Source: Distichodus sexfasciatus (lineage: Eukaryota > Chordata > Actinopteri > Characiformes > Distichodontidae). Taken from it: a stretch of 64,000 nt of DNA. How positions within the stretch are numbered: the stretch's first letter is position 1; each line of letters begins with the position of its first letter. Shown here piece by piece: positions 26,401 to 39,642 of this stretch. A model generated the notes under the pieces. That model saw nothing but the letters and a program-made list of their open reading frames with translations. It was not told the origin of the DNA and made no database searches. Location: the NCBI GenBank assembly GCA_032718565.1, contig JAVGVS010000185.1, forward strand, positions 558,001 through 622,000. Direction: 5' to 3'. The translations under genes were made by a program, and so were the position numbers.

Positions 26401-29400
26401 AGCTGCCAAGAGCATGCTGTGATGCAATGCACACACTTCTGCCAATTCAACACCAGTCAAAAACAGATGAAAGAATGTGTACAATAGTGCAACATGCCTA
26501 TGGAAGGAAGAGGAGATCCGTTTTGATGTTAATTTGTAATATATTGAGGTTTTGTGCATATTTGCCAAAATGTGGTGGCAATAAACAGAACACTAACACT
26601 AATTTCCTAACCGTTTCTTCATTTATTCAGTTTTCTCCACCCTGATAAGAAAAAATGCACTAGGGGTGTTGAAATTAATCGCATAACCCATGCGTCACGA
26701 TGCAGATGTGGACGATTCTGTATCGATGCAGAGGCAGACCATAATCGATTATAATGAAGCCTTTCAAGCAGCGGTCCGCTGCCCTCTAGCGGCATTGCAG
26801 GTGGTCTGTTACATGCAGTCCAGTTTCACTACTGAAATCACTTTTAAAAAATTAGAACTTTTTTCATTTTTCAAAACATTTCCAGATGATTTGGACATTT
26901 TCATGAATAATGAATTTTATGCAAATATCTAAAAAGTAGAAAAAAAACCCTCCCTCCTACACTCCCACTCTGCTTGGTCCGAGTGGTAGTGCCTGGGACA
27001 GAAGCAGTTGAATTATATACAATATGTATATAATAATACTGCATGATAGGGCTGCGTGATTAATCGAATGTCGATTCACAATCTCGATTCACACATGTAT
27101 ACGATCTCATTTCTAATTTATGGCAATTCACACTCAGCCCACTTAGCGCTTTTTTTGGACAACGGTATAAAACCCTACTGAGACAGTTTCTTGTTTCAAG
27201 AACCTTTCAAGTGCTGTGTATATTTTTTATTGTTGAAAGTCACTGTCGAAAGCACATTTTTAAAACTTTTGTGCAATAAACATTTTTGCTGAAAGAAGGA
27301 GAATCGTTTGGGAGAATCGTGATCTTATTCACATGGAGAAAAATCATGATTCACATTTTAGCCAGAATCGTCCAGCCCTATTGCATGGTGATTTTTCTGG
27401 CTACAGCATAAAAATTCAAGTTAAAATGAACATAACGGTAGCAACTATGGCTGCCCAATCTGCATACAATGTGAAGTAATGTAGAAAAAGTGATGGCACG
27501 CACTGTGAAATCGTATCAAATCGAATCGTTGACTTAATAATTGTAATCTAATTGAATTGTGAGACCAGTGAAGGTTCACACCTCTAGCTTGTACTGAGCT
27601 TGAATCTCCCATCCTGAAATTTGGCTCCACTTTGGCCCTGCACAGAAAAAGGCAGGTTTTACTTACTAGAAACTGTGGCTTGATCGAGCTGAACTTCTCC
27701 TGGAGTTTGGACACAGTCTGAGGATCACTTCCCAGGTCAACTTTAGACGCTGGTGTTAGAACTGCTTCCAGCACCTTTAAATCATGGGCCACCTTCAAGA
27801 AAAATATCCCAAAAATGATTTAATGCAGTGACTCTTAAAATGCAGCATGAAGAGTGACGCACAACAGATCCCAGGTTGGGAGCGTGCTTAAATGTGGAGT
27901 GGGACCATTGCTGCAATGTTTCAAGTGGGAGAAATAGCAGACGGTGTCTTTGGATTTATTCTGTCAGACAGTGAAAGAAATTTGAAGTAAAACATGAACA
28001 AAGTTTTGGTTGGGATGAAAAGAAAAACAATGCTCTTGAGGCAAATAAATGAGCCAAAGTTAGTCACGAAAATATGAAGAAGCCTATCTTGATACCACAA
28101 TGAAAATGTGACCTCTGCATTTTATCCCATCCGTGAGGGCAGCTAACATGGACAGTGCCCGGGGAGCAGTGCTTGCTCATAATACCTTTACCAGTCCGGG
28201 ATTCGTACTGGCAATCTTCTGATCACAGGTCTGTTCATGTTTATATTTGCATATTTACATTTACATTTGCAGCATATAGCCAAACGACTTCCATTTCCTA
28301 ATTTCAGGGACAGTTTCCCTGAGAGCAACTTGGGGTTAAGGGTCTTGCTCAGGAACCCAATGACGGTAGTGCTGGAGCTAGGATTCGAACCCACAACCTC
28401 TCGGTCCAGATACGAGTATCCTAACCACTAGACGACCACCACATGATTATAAGCTATAAACGTGCCATGACCAACATCAACATCCCTCATCACCTTTTTC
28501 AGTTGATCCTTGAATTTCTTCCATTGTTTCTTCACAGACTTTATCTGGCTGTTATGGAGTTGCCATGACGTCCACATGTCCGAGAGCTCGGCTTTCTTCT
28601 TGTTCAGACTTTCCATCGTCTTTTCCACCACACGTACTGCTGCCTTCACGTTCAGACCCAGACACTCACTCATCTGCAACCAGCAGGGATCAGAATAGTA
28701 ATAATAAGCACAGGGACTGGAATTTTATATATCAGCTTTTCACACAGATTCTACAGAGACATACAGCATTTCAGGGACAGTCTACCTGAAAGCAACTTGG
28801 GGTAAATGGTCTTGCTCAGGGACCCAATGATGGTGGTGATGGAGGTCAAACCCATGATTATTTGTCATTGTGAACACACCACAGCACAGCACACAGTGCA
28901 CCACAACCAAATGTGATCTCTGCATTTGACCCACTGGTAAACAATAAGTAGGCAGCTGACATGGTCAGCACCAGTAGAGCAGTGCTTGGGGATGGTACCA
29001 TTGCTCATGAGTACCTCAGTGGTATCTTTACCGGTCTGGGATTTGAACTACCGGCCTTCTGATCACGGGGCGAACGCCCCACCGTTACGCCACCAACTGC
29101 CCCAATGTGTTCTTAATGAGGTTATGAGGAATTGTGCAGATGCTGTAATAAATAATTCTGTTTATTGTCTCATTTGTGACTCTGCACGGCAAAACCAGTC
29201 GTTTGTCGCAAATTTTCAAAATTGAGTCATTATGTTTTCATGAAAGGGCATAAATCAAGCTTCAAAACGATACCTATATGGAATGAATGGGACGACATAT
29301 GACTGAGATATCAACATTCAAAGGAGTCGGGTTTCTCCTGTCACGCCAAGTGAGAAACGGAGAAATCTGCCTTTGAAGTTGACTATCGCCGTAGCACTCA

Positions 29401-32400
29401 CAGACGCTTGGTGCGGTCGCGGCTACGTTTGCATTTACGGTAGCCTACGCTGCATTCACAGCCACACGGATAGCCTACCTGCGTTAGGTTAACTGAACTC
29501 GGGAGACGGAGATGGATTCCGGAGAAATATCTTCACGCTAGTCAACCAGTGGATTTACCGTAAATATTGAAGTAGAGCGGTCAAAACACAAACTTTTAAC
29601 ATTTTGTTGGAATTGAATTCCTCACCTCAAGAAAGTCACGTTTTTAGGATGGAAAGGGTAAGTTTTTCAGCCAAATTTATTCACAACAGTACAGTATTAG
29701 CCTTCCACTGTTTCAAAACACTAAAAACAGAAAATATCCAAAATATGCAACATAAACGATCCCACGCAACATAAACGATCATTGTTCTCGGAAACCTCCG
29801 TTGCAACAAGCGACTGGTTTTGCTGTGCAGAGTCACATTTTTAAAATCAGGATCAGAATCAGAATAAAGTGTATTTCCAAGTATGTTGTCACATACAAGG
29901 TATTTGCTTTGATGGTTGGACATTAAGAGCAAAAATATTTTTAAAATGTGTTATGCACAAGATACTAGTATAAATAGAAATATAAAAATGTGGATCCTGC
30001 TGTACAAATGGGAAAAAAACATTTATCAATTTTTAAAAGGCTATTTAAAAATATATATATATAATGAAATGAGTGGGTTGGATCTCAAGATTTTAGCACT
30101 ATACTATACTGTTTTGTACTATAACTGCCCTCTGTTGTGACTATCATTCTAGGATAAAATGTAATTGAAATGTCGCAATTGTTTAATTTGTTTAATCGTT
30201 TTACTAACTTTTTTGTGTCGAGAACATATCTAATGAAATGTACATTAACATATAATAGCATAATTTCAACTCCTGCTACTGCTGTTATCATTAAAACCAA
30301 CCACAGATACCATTACCATCTTTTGCATGAAAATTAACTGCAAATGTAATTTTAATAGTGTATTGTTTTCCTTTTATTCATTTTGTTCATGCAGCATCTC
30401 CCCATTAAAACTACTAAAAGTGTATATATTTGTTAGAACATACAACCTATACAATATACAACTTGTTAAAATTACTATCCTCCAGTTTGACAAAGAAAAG
30501 GCATTACTGGTTTGGCATGACTACAAAATAAAAACTCTGACCATGTTGGAGGTGTTGATGTAGTTGTTGCCCTGGTCTTGCATGGAGAGGAACGCCTTTA
30601 AGAATAACTGCCATCTCGAATCCATCTTTTCCTTCAGACCAGCCCCAGTTTCTTCATTCTCTTCCTCCGTCTCCGTCCCGCTCTTATAACAATCCCACAA
30701 CACCTTCACCTGCTCTCCAACCTGCCATCAGGAGAAGTTTAACAGCACAAAAGGGCGTGTCAAAATCCTTATTAAAGTTATTCCATTTGTACAAAATTAT
30801 TTTAAAAAACTTGTCAAGTTTAAAAAACAACCAAAAATGCCAAATTCTGCAGTTTAGGCATAGTAAGGGAAACACCTGAAGAAACTGTGTGATTGCTATG
30901 TGCTGGAAAAGTAAGAAGAAAAAGCAGGGATGAAAAAAGAGGATGAAAGAGGAAAAAATGTTTGTTGATAAATGCTGCCTATTGCTGCTGAAGTATAAAA
31001 ACCCGGATCGCTATTCACTCCCTCGCTGCTAGGTGAGGCTCATGTCAAAAACCACAGGAAAAGTAAGAGGACAGTTCTACTTAATGGAGACCTCTCTCCG
31101 TCGCACAGTTCTCCCCTTGTGGTGAAAACTGAGAATGACAACTTGTGTACAATATGTTAGTTAGTAATATACACTATGTTAGTTACTAATGTACACTATG
31201 TCAGTTACTAATGTACACTATGTTAGTTACTAATGTACACTATGTTAGTTACTAATGTACACTATGTTAGTTACTAGTGTACACTATGTTGGTTGCTAAT
31301 GTATGCTGTGTTGGTTGCTAATGTACACTATGTTAGTTACTAATGTACACTATGTTAGTTGCTAATGCACGCTGTGTTGGTCGCTAATGTACACTATGTT
31401 AGTTGCTAATGTATGCTATGTTGGTTGCTAATGTACACTATTTTAGTAGCTAATGTACAATATCTTAGTTGTGCTTTTGTGAAACGCACCCCAGAATAGT
31501 AATTCTGTATAAAACACATCATCAATTGAAATTTATTGATTTATTTTATAACCTTTATCAGGCAAGGCATTAAAACCAAATTCTTATTTACAATGACAGT
31601 CTGGAAAATTAATTGAATATAAGTATCAAAATTATTCCCAAACTACATAAACTGATAAATGACTATACATTTTATTTCAATAAACCTAACTCTTTATTTG
31701 AGAACTGGTTTGCTGCATCATTTGCCTGTACCTCAAGCTTGTTGAATGTACAGTCATCTACCCTTTTCTGTCAGCACTTTACCTTTATTATTTAACAAAT
31801 GTTCATTATCACTGCACCTCACGTGATAGCTTTCTGACCAGCGTACGTTTGGATGCAGAAATAACACCCCTATATTACTGTGTGTATGACAAAAACTGTG
31901 GACGGAGAACAAGAAATAATAAATAGAACAACGTGATTACTGTTACACCGCATTAACAATTAATATGATGATGGGCTAGTGCGAGTGTGTACCTCGTCAG
32001 CGGAGTGTAAGAAGCTGACGTATGGGCCGAGGCTCTCCAGCCGAGCAGAGACGTTCCTCTGTAGCGTCTTCAGCTGCTGCTCCAGTAAGGAGGTTCTGTT
32101 GTTGAGCTCCACCGCCTCCATCGACTCCAACATCCTCAAATCCTCAATAATCCCCTCAGCAGCCTTTAGCTCCTTTACTTTGTCCTGCAGCAGAGCAACA
32201 TGTGAGCTTTCATTGACTACTTATCAAGTGTTGGAAGAGAAAATGTAAGAGAACATTTTTGCTCATGATGGCGTCCCTTATGAGAGTCGCGAGCGCTAAG
32301 GCCTATGTTTACATCACGAATAATGTGATTACTTCAGGTTTTTGTGCACGGAAAACTGATTTCACATACAGAGGAATGAATATAATGTCTGGTAAGTTTA

Positions 32401-35400
32401 AAGTCTTGTGATTGTGACGGTATGTGTATAGTTTCTTTAAGTTAAAGAGATTTTGAGTTATTGAAACACAAAGTAATAAACAAAAACTCTCAAAACACAT
32501 CTATATTAAAATCTCAAGGCCTTCTTAAAGAATTTTGAGAATTGCCACAGGACATGACAGAGCTGTTCTAGTAAGTTAGCTTTGAATATATGGAGTAAAA
32601 TACACTGTGAGTCAAAAATGGGACTTCTGTACGGTACATTTTCCTACAACTTTTATGAAAGTTGACCGACTTAAACTGTTGCAATAAAAATTAAATGTGC
32701 AATTTTTATATTGCCCTTAAATAAGTAGCAACAAAACATGACAACTTTAACTGTGAACAATAAAATCTAATTTACAGTCAAATTCTACAACTGTTATTTT
32801 TTGGGAAATTCAAGTCACAAAGAATGTACAAAACGCATGGACATGATGTTCACAACAACAGTGGTCAAACACCTCAGCGTTGCTATTTTTAATCATTTTT
32901 AACAATTTTTGGATTTTCCAAGGCATTTCATTTTGAATGCAGTTAGGGGCAAAGGCACAGAGGCCCCTTTTTAATCACAGTGTATGATGTACAAGAATAC
33001 AAGAATACAGTCTTATTAATTTATTAATAATGTAAAAACATCATAATACCAGGAAATTACTCCACAGTTGGTAATAATAGAAATATACTTCAGAATATTT
33101 TATGATATTGTATCATTGAAAAACGTCAAAATCTTAAAGCTCCTCATCAATCAGTTGTTAACCAGCTGTTTTGTAAATGTTGGTGAAAATGATAACTCAT
33201 ACTTGTGTTTGTGTGGAGAGCTCCAGGTGTTTGTTGAGCATGTCCCGAGCCTCTGAGAGCAAGACGCCAGGCTCTGTCCTGCTGGTCAGGATTCCGTTAC
33301 TGCTCTTAATCCAAAATGAGATCTGCCAGGAGGCAAAAAAACCAGCAAATAACTTCAGCAAAGCAGAGCACGATCCAGGCAAAGCTGAAGTTATATCATA
33401 ACAGCACCACCATATTGTGTTGTTTTGTGACGTGTAAGAACAAGGAAATTAGATATTCAAAGGAAATATTTGTAGCAAATCATCTGCCCCAAAGGCTTTA
33501 AACATAAAATAAATCCTGGAGAAAATTACTGACACATAAGCAGCCAATTTGTACACTCAGGGACACATGCTGTGTACAGATACCTGCTGCAATTAATCAA
33601 TCGGCTTTACGTCCGTCATCTGCAAGCCAGCGTCATTTTTCAAAGGCATGCAGAGGCTGGTTTATTCTACAGAAGCAATCTTTTGTATTATGTTTACAGT
33701 GACAAAGATGACTAGTTTTCTAAAGTTATTTTCCTTTGATCTTAAACAAAACAGCCACTTTTTCAATTATGTTGAAGATCATTCAAAACGTTTTCTAATT
33801 CATTTGGCATAAAAAACTGCAGAAGGCAGAAGAATCGTCAGGCCTTTCTCAACTCCACATAAGCATAAACGAAAGATTATACTGCATCACCCATAAAGTA
33901 TAATGGTATAAATAAAGTCTACTGAAGCACACTACTATATATGTACAACACTCAGCCAAGAGGCCCAGAATGTTCTGTCTCTCCTCCAGCCTTCCTCTCT
34001 ACCTTCTCCTCCAGCTCATCAAACGAGTTGAGCAGCTGTTGTTTCTTCCCTGTTAGTTCCTTGTACGCTTGACACTGCTGGCCGAGTCCCTCCACCCTCT
34101 CACGGATGTATCCCAGCATTCTCTGCACTCCTCCAGCTTGAGCACTGTCAAAACAAATGTGAGAAAATCCTAAAGTCAGGTCCCTCAGGCCACACAGCGA
34201 CATGCAGAAGTTTAGGAAGCCTTGCTTAAAATGTTTATAATTGTGAATTGTTATCAAATGTATAAATGTAAAAGATGTCATTGCTTTTTAGCATTTTATG
34301 CACATTTTTATTTCTGTCATTCACAGGTACAAAATGGTCAGTGTGGTCACTACTTAGCACCTACCAACCACTTTGGCAGGTATCTCAGCTTGTAAACACT
34401 TTTTTGTATCCAACTAAGAGACTTCCTGGGGGAAAACACAGCACAGCACAGCACACAGTGCATCACAACTAAATGTGACCGCTGCATTTGCAGTGGTTGA
34501 GTAATCTTGCTCATGGGGACCTCAGTGGTACCTTTACCGGTCCGGGACTTGAACTGGTGACCCTCTGATCACAGGTCAACTCCCTAACTGATACACTACC
34601 AACTGCCCCATTTGTCCATTCATTCAGTTCTGTTAAATTTTAGGCCGTCCAGCATGCACTGCTCTTTGCTAACCCAAAGTCAAGTTGTTGAAAAGTAATC
34701 TGTCCAAATTATAGATACTGGATTGGATCAATTTTGAAAAAGAGATTGTTTAAAACTATAAATGATTTCTGACTTTGGTTTAAATCACATTTAAATCCAA
34801 TCTTGGGTTTTAATTTGTAACAAAAACACACAGTTTGCATTAATAAAAACTTTTTTTAAGCCTTCAAGAAAGGAAAAAAGGAACAAAAATCAAACAAACA
34901 AAACAACAAAAAACAACAAAAAGATACAAAACCATTAGATAAATAAATAAATAAATAAGGGGGGACAAATAACAGAGAGCTAAACAGATTGACAGACAAA
35001 CAAGAACCAAGACAGGACTATGTATAGACTAAAACTGCCAGGACAGAAACACAACGCGATCCTGATGCCAAAACGTTTAAGTAGGACGGGGATAACTTTC
35101 ACTTTAGTATTATTTTGGCAGGGCAAAATCCTTTTTTACCTTTAATATACTGCAAGGTCTAATAGCCTAATTTCTACTTTACCTTCTTTATCATTTAATC
35201 TGGTGCAAAATATTAATATATTCATGTATATACACCACATGATATGAATGGTGTTTTTTTTTTTTTTTTTTACCTAATTAAATTTATTTTAATTATATTT
35301 TAAACCAGAAATCCACCCAATAACTTACATCAGAATACGGTGGATTTGGGAATCAATATTATTCCAAAAACAAAAAAATAAAAACTAAACCGTTTTGAAC

Positions 35401-38400
35401 AACGTAAACTGTTTGTTTGATCCACATTAAAACCATGATTGAAGTATGTGAGTCAATTTTTAGTTTTGAACAACCCATTAATCCAGTGTGACTTCCATTT
35501 TCCTAATTTTAGGGACAGTCTTCCTGGAGAAACTTGGGGTTAAGACTCTTGCTTGGTGACCCAATGATGGTAGTGCTGGAGGTAGGATTCAAACCCACAA
35601 CGTCCTGGTCCAGAGGTGAGTATCCTAACCACTAATGCTTCACCACCACCAATTTTTAAGACTTGATCTAATCCACTATGCAAAATCTGATGAGACTTAT
35701 TTAGAACAACTCTTTCCTGACGATACTTTTCTAACGGTAGTTGCATCAGATCTTCAGGCCTCACCTCTCGACTTTCTGCAGTACGGCTTGTCCTTTCTGA
35801 AGCGCGCTTGCGGCTGCGTCTCTGATGGCGCGACTTAGCTCGTCGTGTTTCTTAGCCAACTCGGGTAATGGCAGATTGTGAGTCTTCAGCTCCTTGACGC
35901 TGCTCTCTAAAGTTCCCAGCACTTCAAACGCCTGCAAAGCAGAAAGAGACAGCAAAGTAGGACACGTTCGGCAGTTGAATGATTCATGTTCGCTGACAGG
36001 CAACGGAGCAACAAAAAGCAACAATGGCTCCTATCAAAAGAGTCGAAGCGAACACGCTGTGCTAAACTGACGAACACGTTCGGCCCTTTAAAGTCGGAGA
36101 GAACCCAAAATTAGAAGCTTGCATGCAGAAAGTGGAGAATAAAAGAGAAAAACCCACACAACATCTAAATTAAAATATTTCATTGTATAGTTTGATTTTT
36201 ATTCCACACACTTTTTCTCATCGCTACTCCTCCTACAGTTTTTGTGCTAGGGAACTTCGTTCCATCTCCAAAACTTGGGGACTATAGCAGTGTGGGGTGC
36301 TTATGTATGTGTTTTTGATACATGCACTCGTTCATGAGTCCAGTCCATTTTTTGGTCTGTTTTCCCCCATAGGCTAACATGGAGCTCAAATTTCACCGCT
36401 TTACTACATAAGCGCCGTTCTTCACAAAAGCACCAAATTCGACGGAATTCAAAGGTCCATGAGCCTCTTCAAGTGAGGGATTATTTGTCATTGTGAACAC
36501 ACCACAGCACAGCACAAAGTGCACCACAACCAAATGTGACCCTGCATTTGACCCATCCGTGAAGGAGCAGTGGGCAGCTAACAAGCCCCCGGGGAGCAGT
36601 GCTTGGGGACGGTACCTTGCTCATGAGTACCTCAGCGGTAACTTTACCGGCCCTGGATTCCAACCTGCGACCTTCTGGTCACGGGGCGAACATCCTACAG
36701 TTACGCCATCAACTGTCCCACATCCGTCATGACCCACACTCGTTTTTTTTTCATCCTTTTATTCTGTCGTTTATTTTCTCCCATTAATAATACATGGGGT
36801 TTGGGACTCGAAAGCTTTCCTTCACCTGTTTTCACACGAAAGTCAACGCGGTTCTTATGCCACATGACCACCTCACTGAACACACATCTCAATCTGTTTC
36901 CACACGCACTCGTCTTTTATCATCCCTCGTTCTGTCCCCATTCGCTTCAATGTATTTTAATCAAAGTCTTTCTATCTTTAATGAAAACTTTCTACAGTTT
37001 TTAAGTTTTCATGTCACAGCTACACAGCTTGAGCAATCACATTAGCGTTTTCTTGTGGAAATGCATCTCTAGTTCTTATTGGAAGCTGTCTTGTATATTG
37101 TGCTGTATAGTCTTAAAGGTTTGAATCGAAGGCAACTAGACTTCTGTTGTGGTGTGCTGTGGTGTGTTCACAATGACAAAATCGCTCACTCAATTTGTTA
37201 AAAAGCACACAAGGCTGATCCCCTTTTCTCCACCAGAGGGCAGTGGACCAAAGAAGAACATCCTGCGCCCAGCTGTTCACATGTAATCCATCTTACTTTT
37301 GTCCCAGATTTCAAAGACACCAGGTCCTGAAAGTGATTATATCACACTGCAGGCCAGCCAGCATGTGGTTACTCAAAACTACAGTGTCAGACCTCGTCAG
37401 ACCCTCAAAAAATAAATAAATAAACAAATATATATTACCCAAATACCATGTGCTTTAACTGATCTTGTTATTTTTAAAACACATTATGATTTTGTCATTT
37501 AATGAATATAAAGTATAGTTTTTGCTTGATTTTGATAACTATTTAGAGGATTAATTTTGGGGGCCTTTTGAGGGTAATTTGTAATTTGTAAGTGTAATTT
37601 CTTAATTTCTACTTTATTTTTCTTTATTTCCTTAATGGTTAAAAACAGGTGCTAAATATTAATTAAAATATGACATGATGTAAATGATCAATTTAATTAT
37701 ACTAAGATTTTGTTCCTGAAATTATCCCTAAATGCACGCAATGTTTGGGATCTGAATAATCATCTCAATGATTTTTTGGGTCAAAGTTATCTTGAACCTA
37801 ACTGAGAGTCTGATACAGATTAAAATCAAGTTTGAATTACATGATCAAAATCCATTTTTGGTTTTGAGCAACCCATTTTCAAGATCTGACCCACGCCATT
37901 AACTTAAATTCAAAAATATTTTTTTAACAATAAGTCCCAGAATGGATGCAAAATTGCTGTGAATGTTTGTCATTGTTGAATTTCTATTGAAACTCGGCTA
38001 ACGGCAAACCACTTTCGAAAAACACAAACTCAAAAAGTTTGATACACATTAAAAGCAAGATTGGATTACGTGATCTGAACCGATATCCATTTTTAGTTTT
38101 GAACAACCCATTTTCGAGAGTTGACCCAAAATCTAATCATATTATTTTTGAATAAAGGGTCTTGTGTTTTATGGCTGTGTGTGTTTTACACTGTACTTTA
38201 TTAGCACTGCCGAAGAAGGCGTTGCTCTCCTGCAGGCTTCCTCGCCGGACCGTCATCAGGTTCCAGAACTGCTCGTGTGTGAAAAGCAGCTGCTGGTTCT
38301 TTTGTGAAACCTCTTGTAGCTGGACGCAGGTTCGGGAGGAGAGCAGCTCAGACGCTTGATCCAACAGCTTCTCCACCAGCAGACCCCAGTCCTGCAAACA

Positions 38401-39584
38401 ACACATTAGAGGAGAGGGGTGTAGCGGTACCCAAAAGGCCATGGTTCTGGACCTCATGGTTTTGGTACCAGTTCGGTACAATGAAATCAGTGAGAATGAG
38501 AGCAACAATTAATTTCAGAACATAATGTTACATTTCTTTTCATTTATCTAAATTTATTTTACTTTTACCATCCATCACACAATTTTGCATATCTTTTTTT
38601 GCACAATATATTGGAATCCTTTCACTTATACTTTTAAAAAACAGTTGGTGGTGTAACAGTTAGCCGTTTGCCCCATGATCAGAAGGTCACAGGTTTGAAT
38701 CCCGGACTGGTAAAGGTACCGCTGAGGTACTCATGAGCAAGAAACCGTCCCCAAGCACTGCTCCCTGGGCGATGCCAATGTTAGCTGCCCTCTGCTCCTT
38801 CACGGATGGGTTAAATGCAGAGGTCACATTTGGCTGTGCAGTGGTGTGTTCACAATGACAAAAATTGCTTTTTTAATTCTTCAGAATCGGACAGATGCTT
38901 AGATTTGCCCAATATTTCCAGCCGATATTTGATGATACATTTATTGTACGCCGGAAAATTAACGCTTATGCCAGGCATGTCCAAAGTCCGAGGTGGGATT
39001 TTATACGCTCCGCGCCTTCTGTCTTAAAATCTATGCCGTTATTTAGTGACAAAATTCTGAGCATGCAGTGGAATGTTCACAAGCAAAAGCTCGTCTTTAC
39101 ACACTCAATTCATGTGACTGCATGTGCGCTTGAAGTGTTCTGCCCTTGCACGAGTTTGCCCTTATGCTCGCTCCAAACGTTCACTACTGGCAAATAGTTT
39201 TGGCAAATCACTGGCAAATACGTTTGTCACTTGTGGCAGCTTGTCAGTGTTGCTAGAACATTGCTGCAAGTTTGTCACTAGTGGCTAACAATAGCAAACT
39301 TGTGGCAGCATATTGTGGCAAACTCTGCTGTTTTCCACAAATTTACAGCAAACCTGCCACAAACATTTCGTTTATGTATGGATAAAGCTTGTAAATTTGG
39401 TTGCGTGTTATGCTAATCAGTTTTTCCATATTTACTGCGTATTCCCTTTATGACTAGATACAAACGCATGTACTGTTACAGCTGTATTAGAGAAAACACA
39501 ACCTGCTGAGATGTGCTCACATCTGTTTAGTGGTGGTTCAGTTCTGAGCCAACAGTGCAGTAAGAAAATATACAATAATAAACA

Positions 39585-39642
<58 letters not shown>

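Noticed and set aside
31147..31478. CRISPR-like array
   Set aside because: The units are contiguous and degenerate with no unique spacers, in a vertebrate intron; it is a minisatellite.
35765..36024. Extension of exon 7 upstream to 36024
   Set aside because: The TTTGCAG acceptor at 35932 and the human alignment place the exon start at AFEVLG; upstream sequence is unrelated intron.
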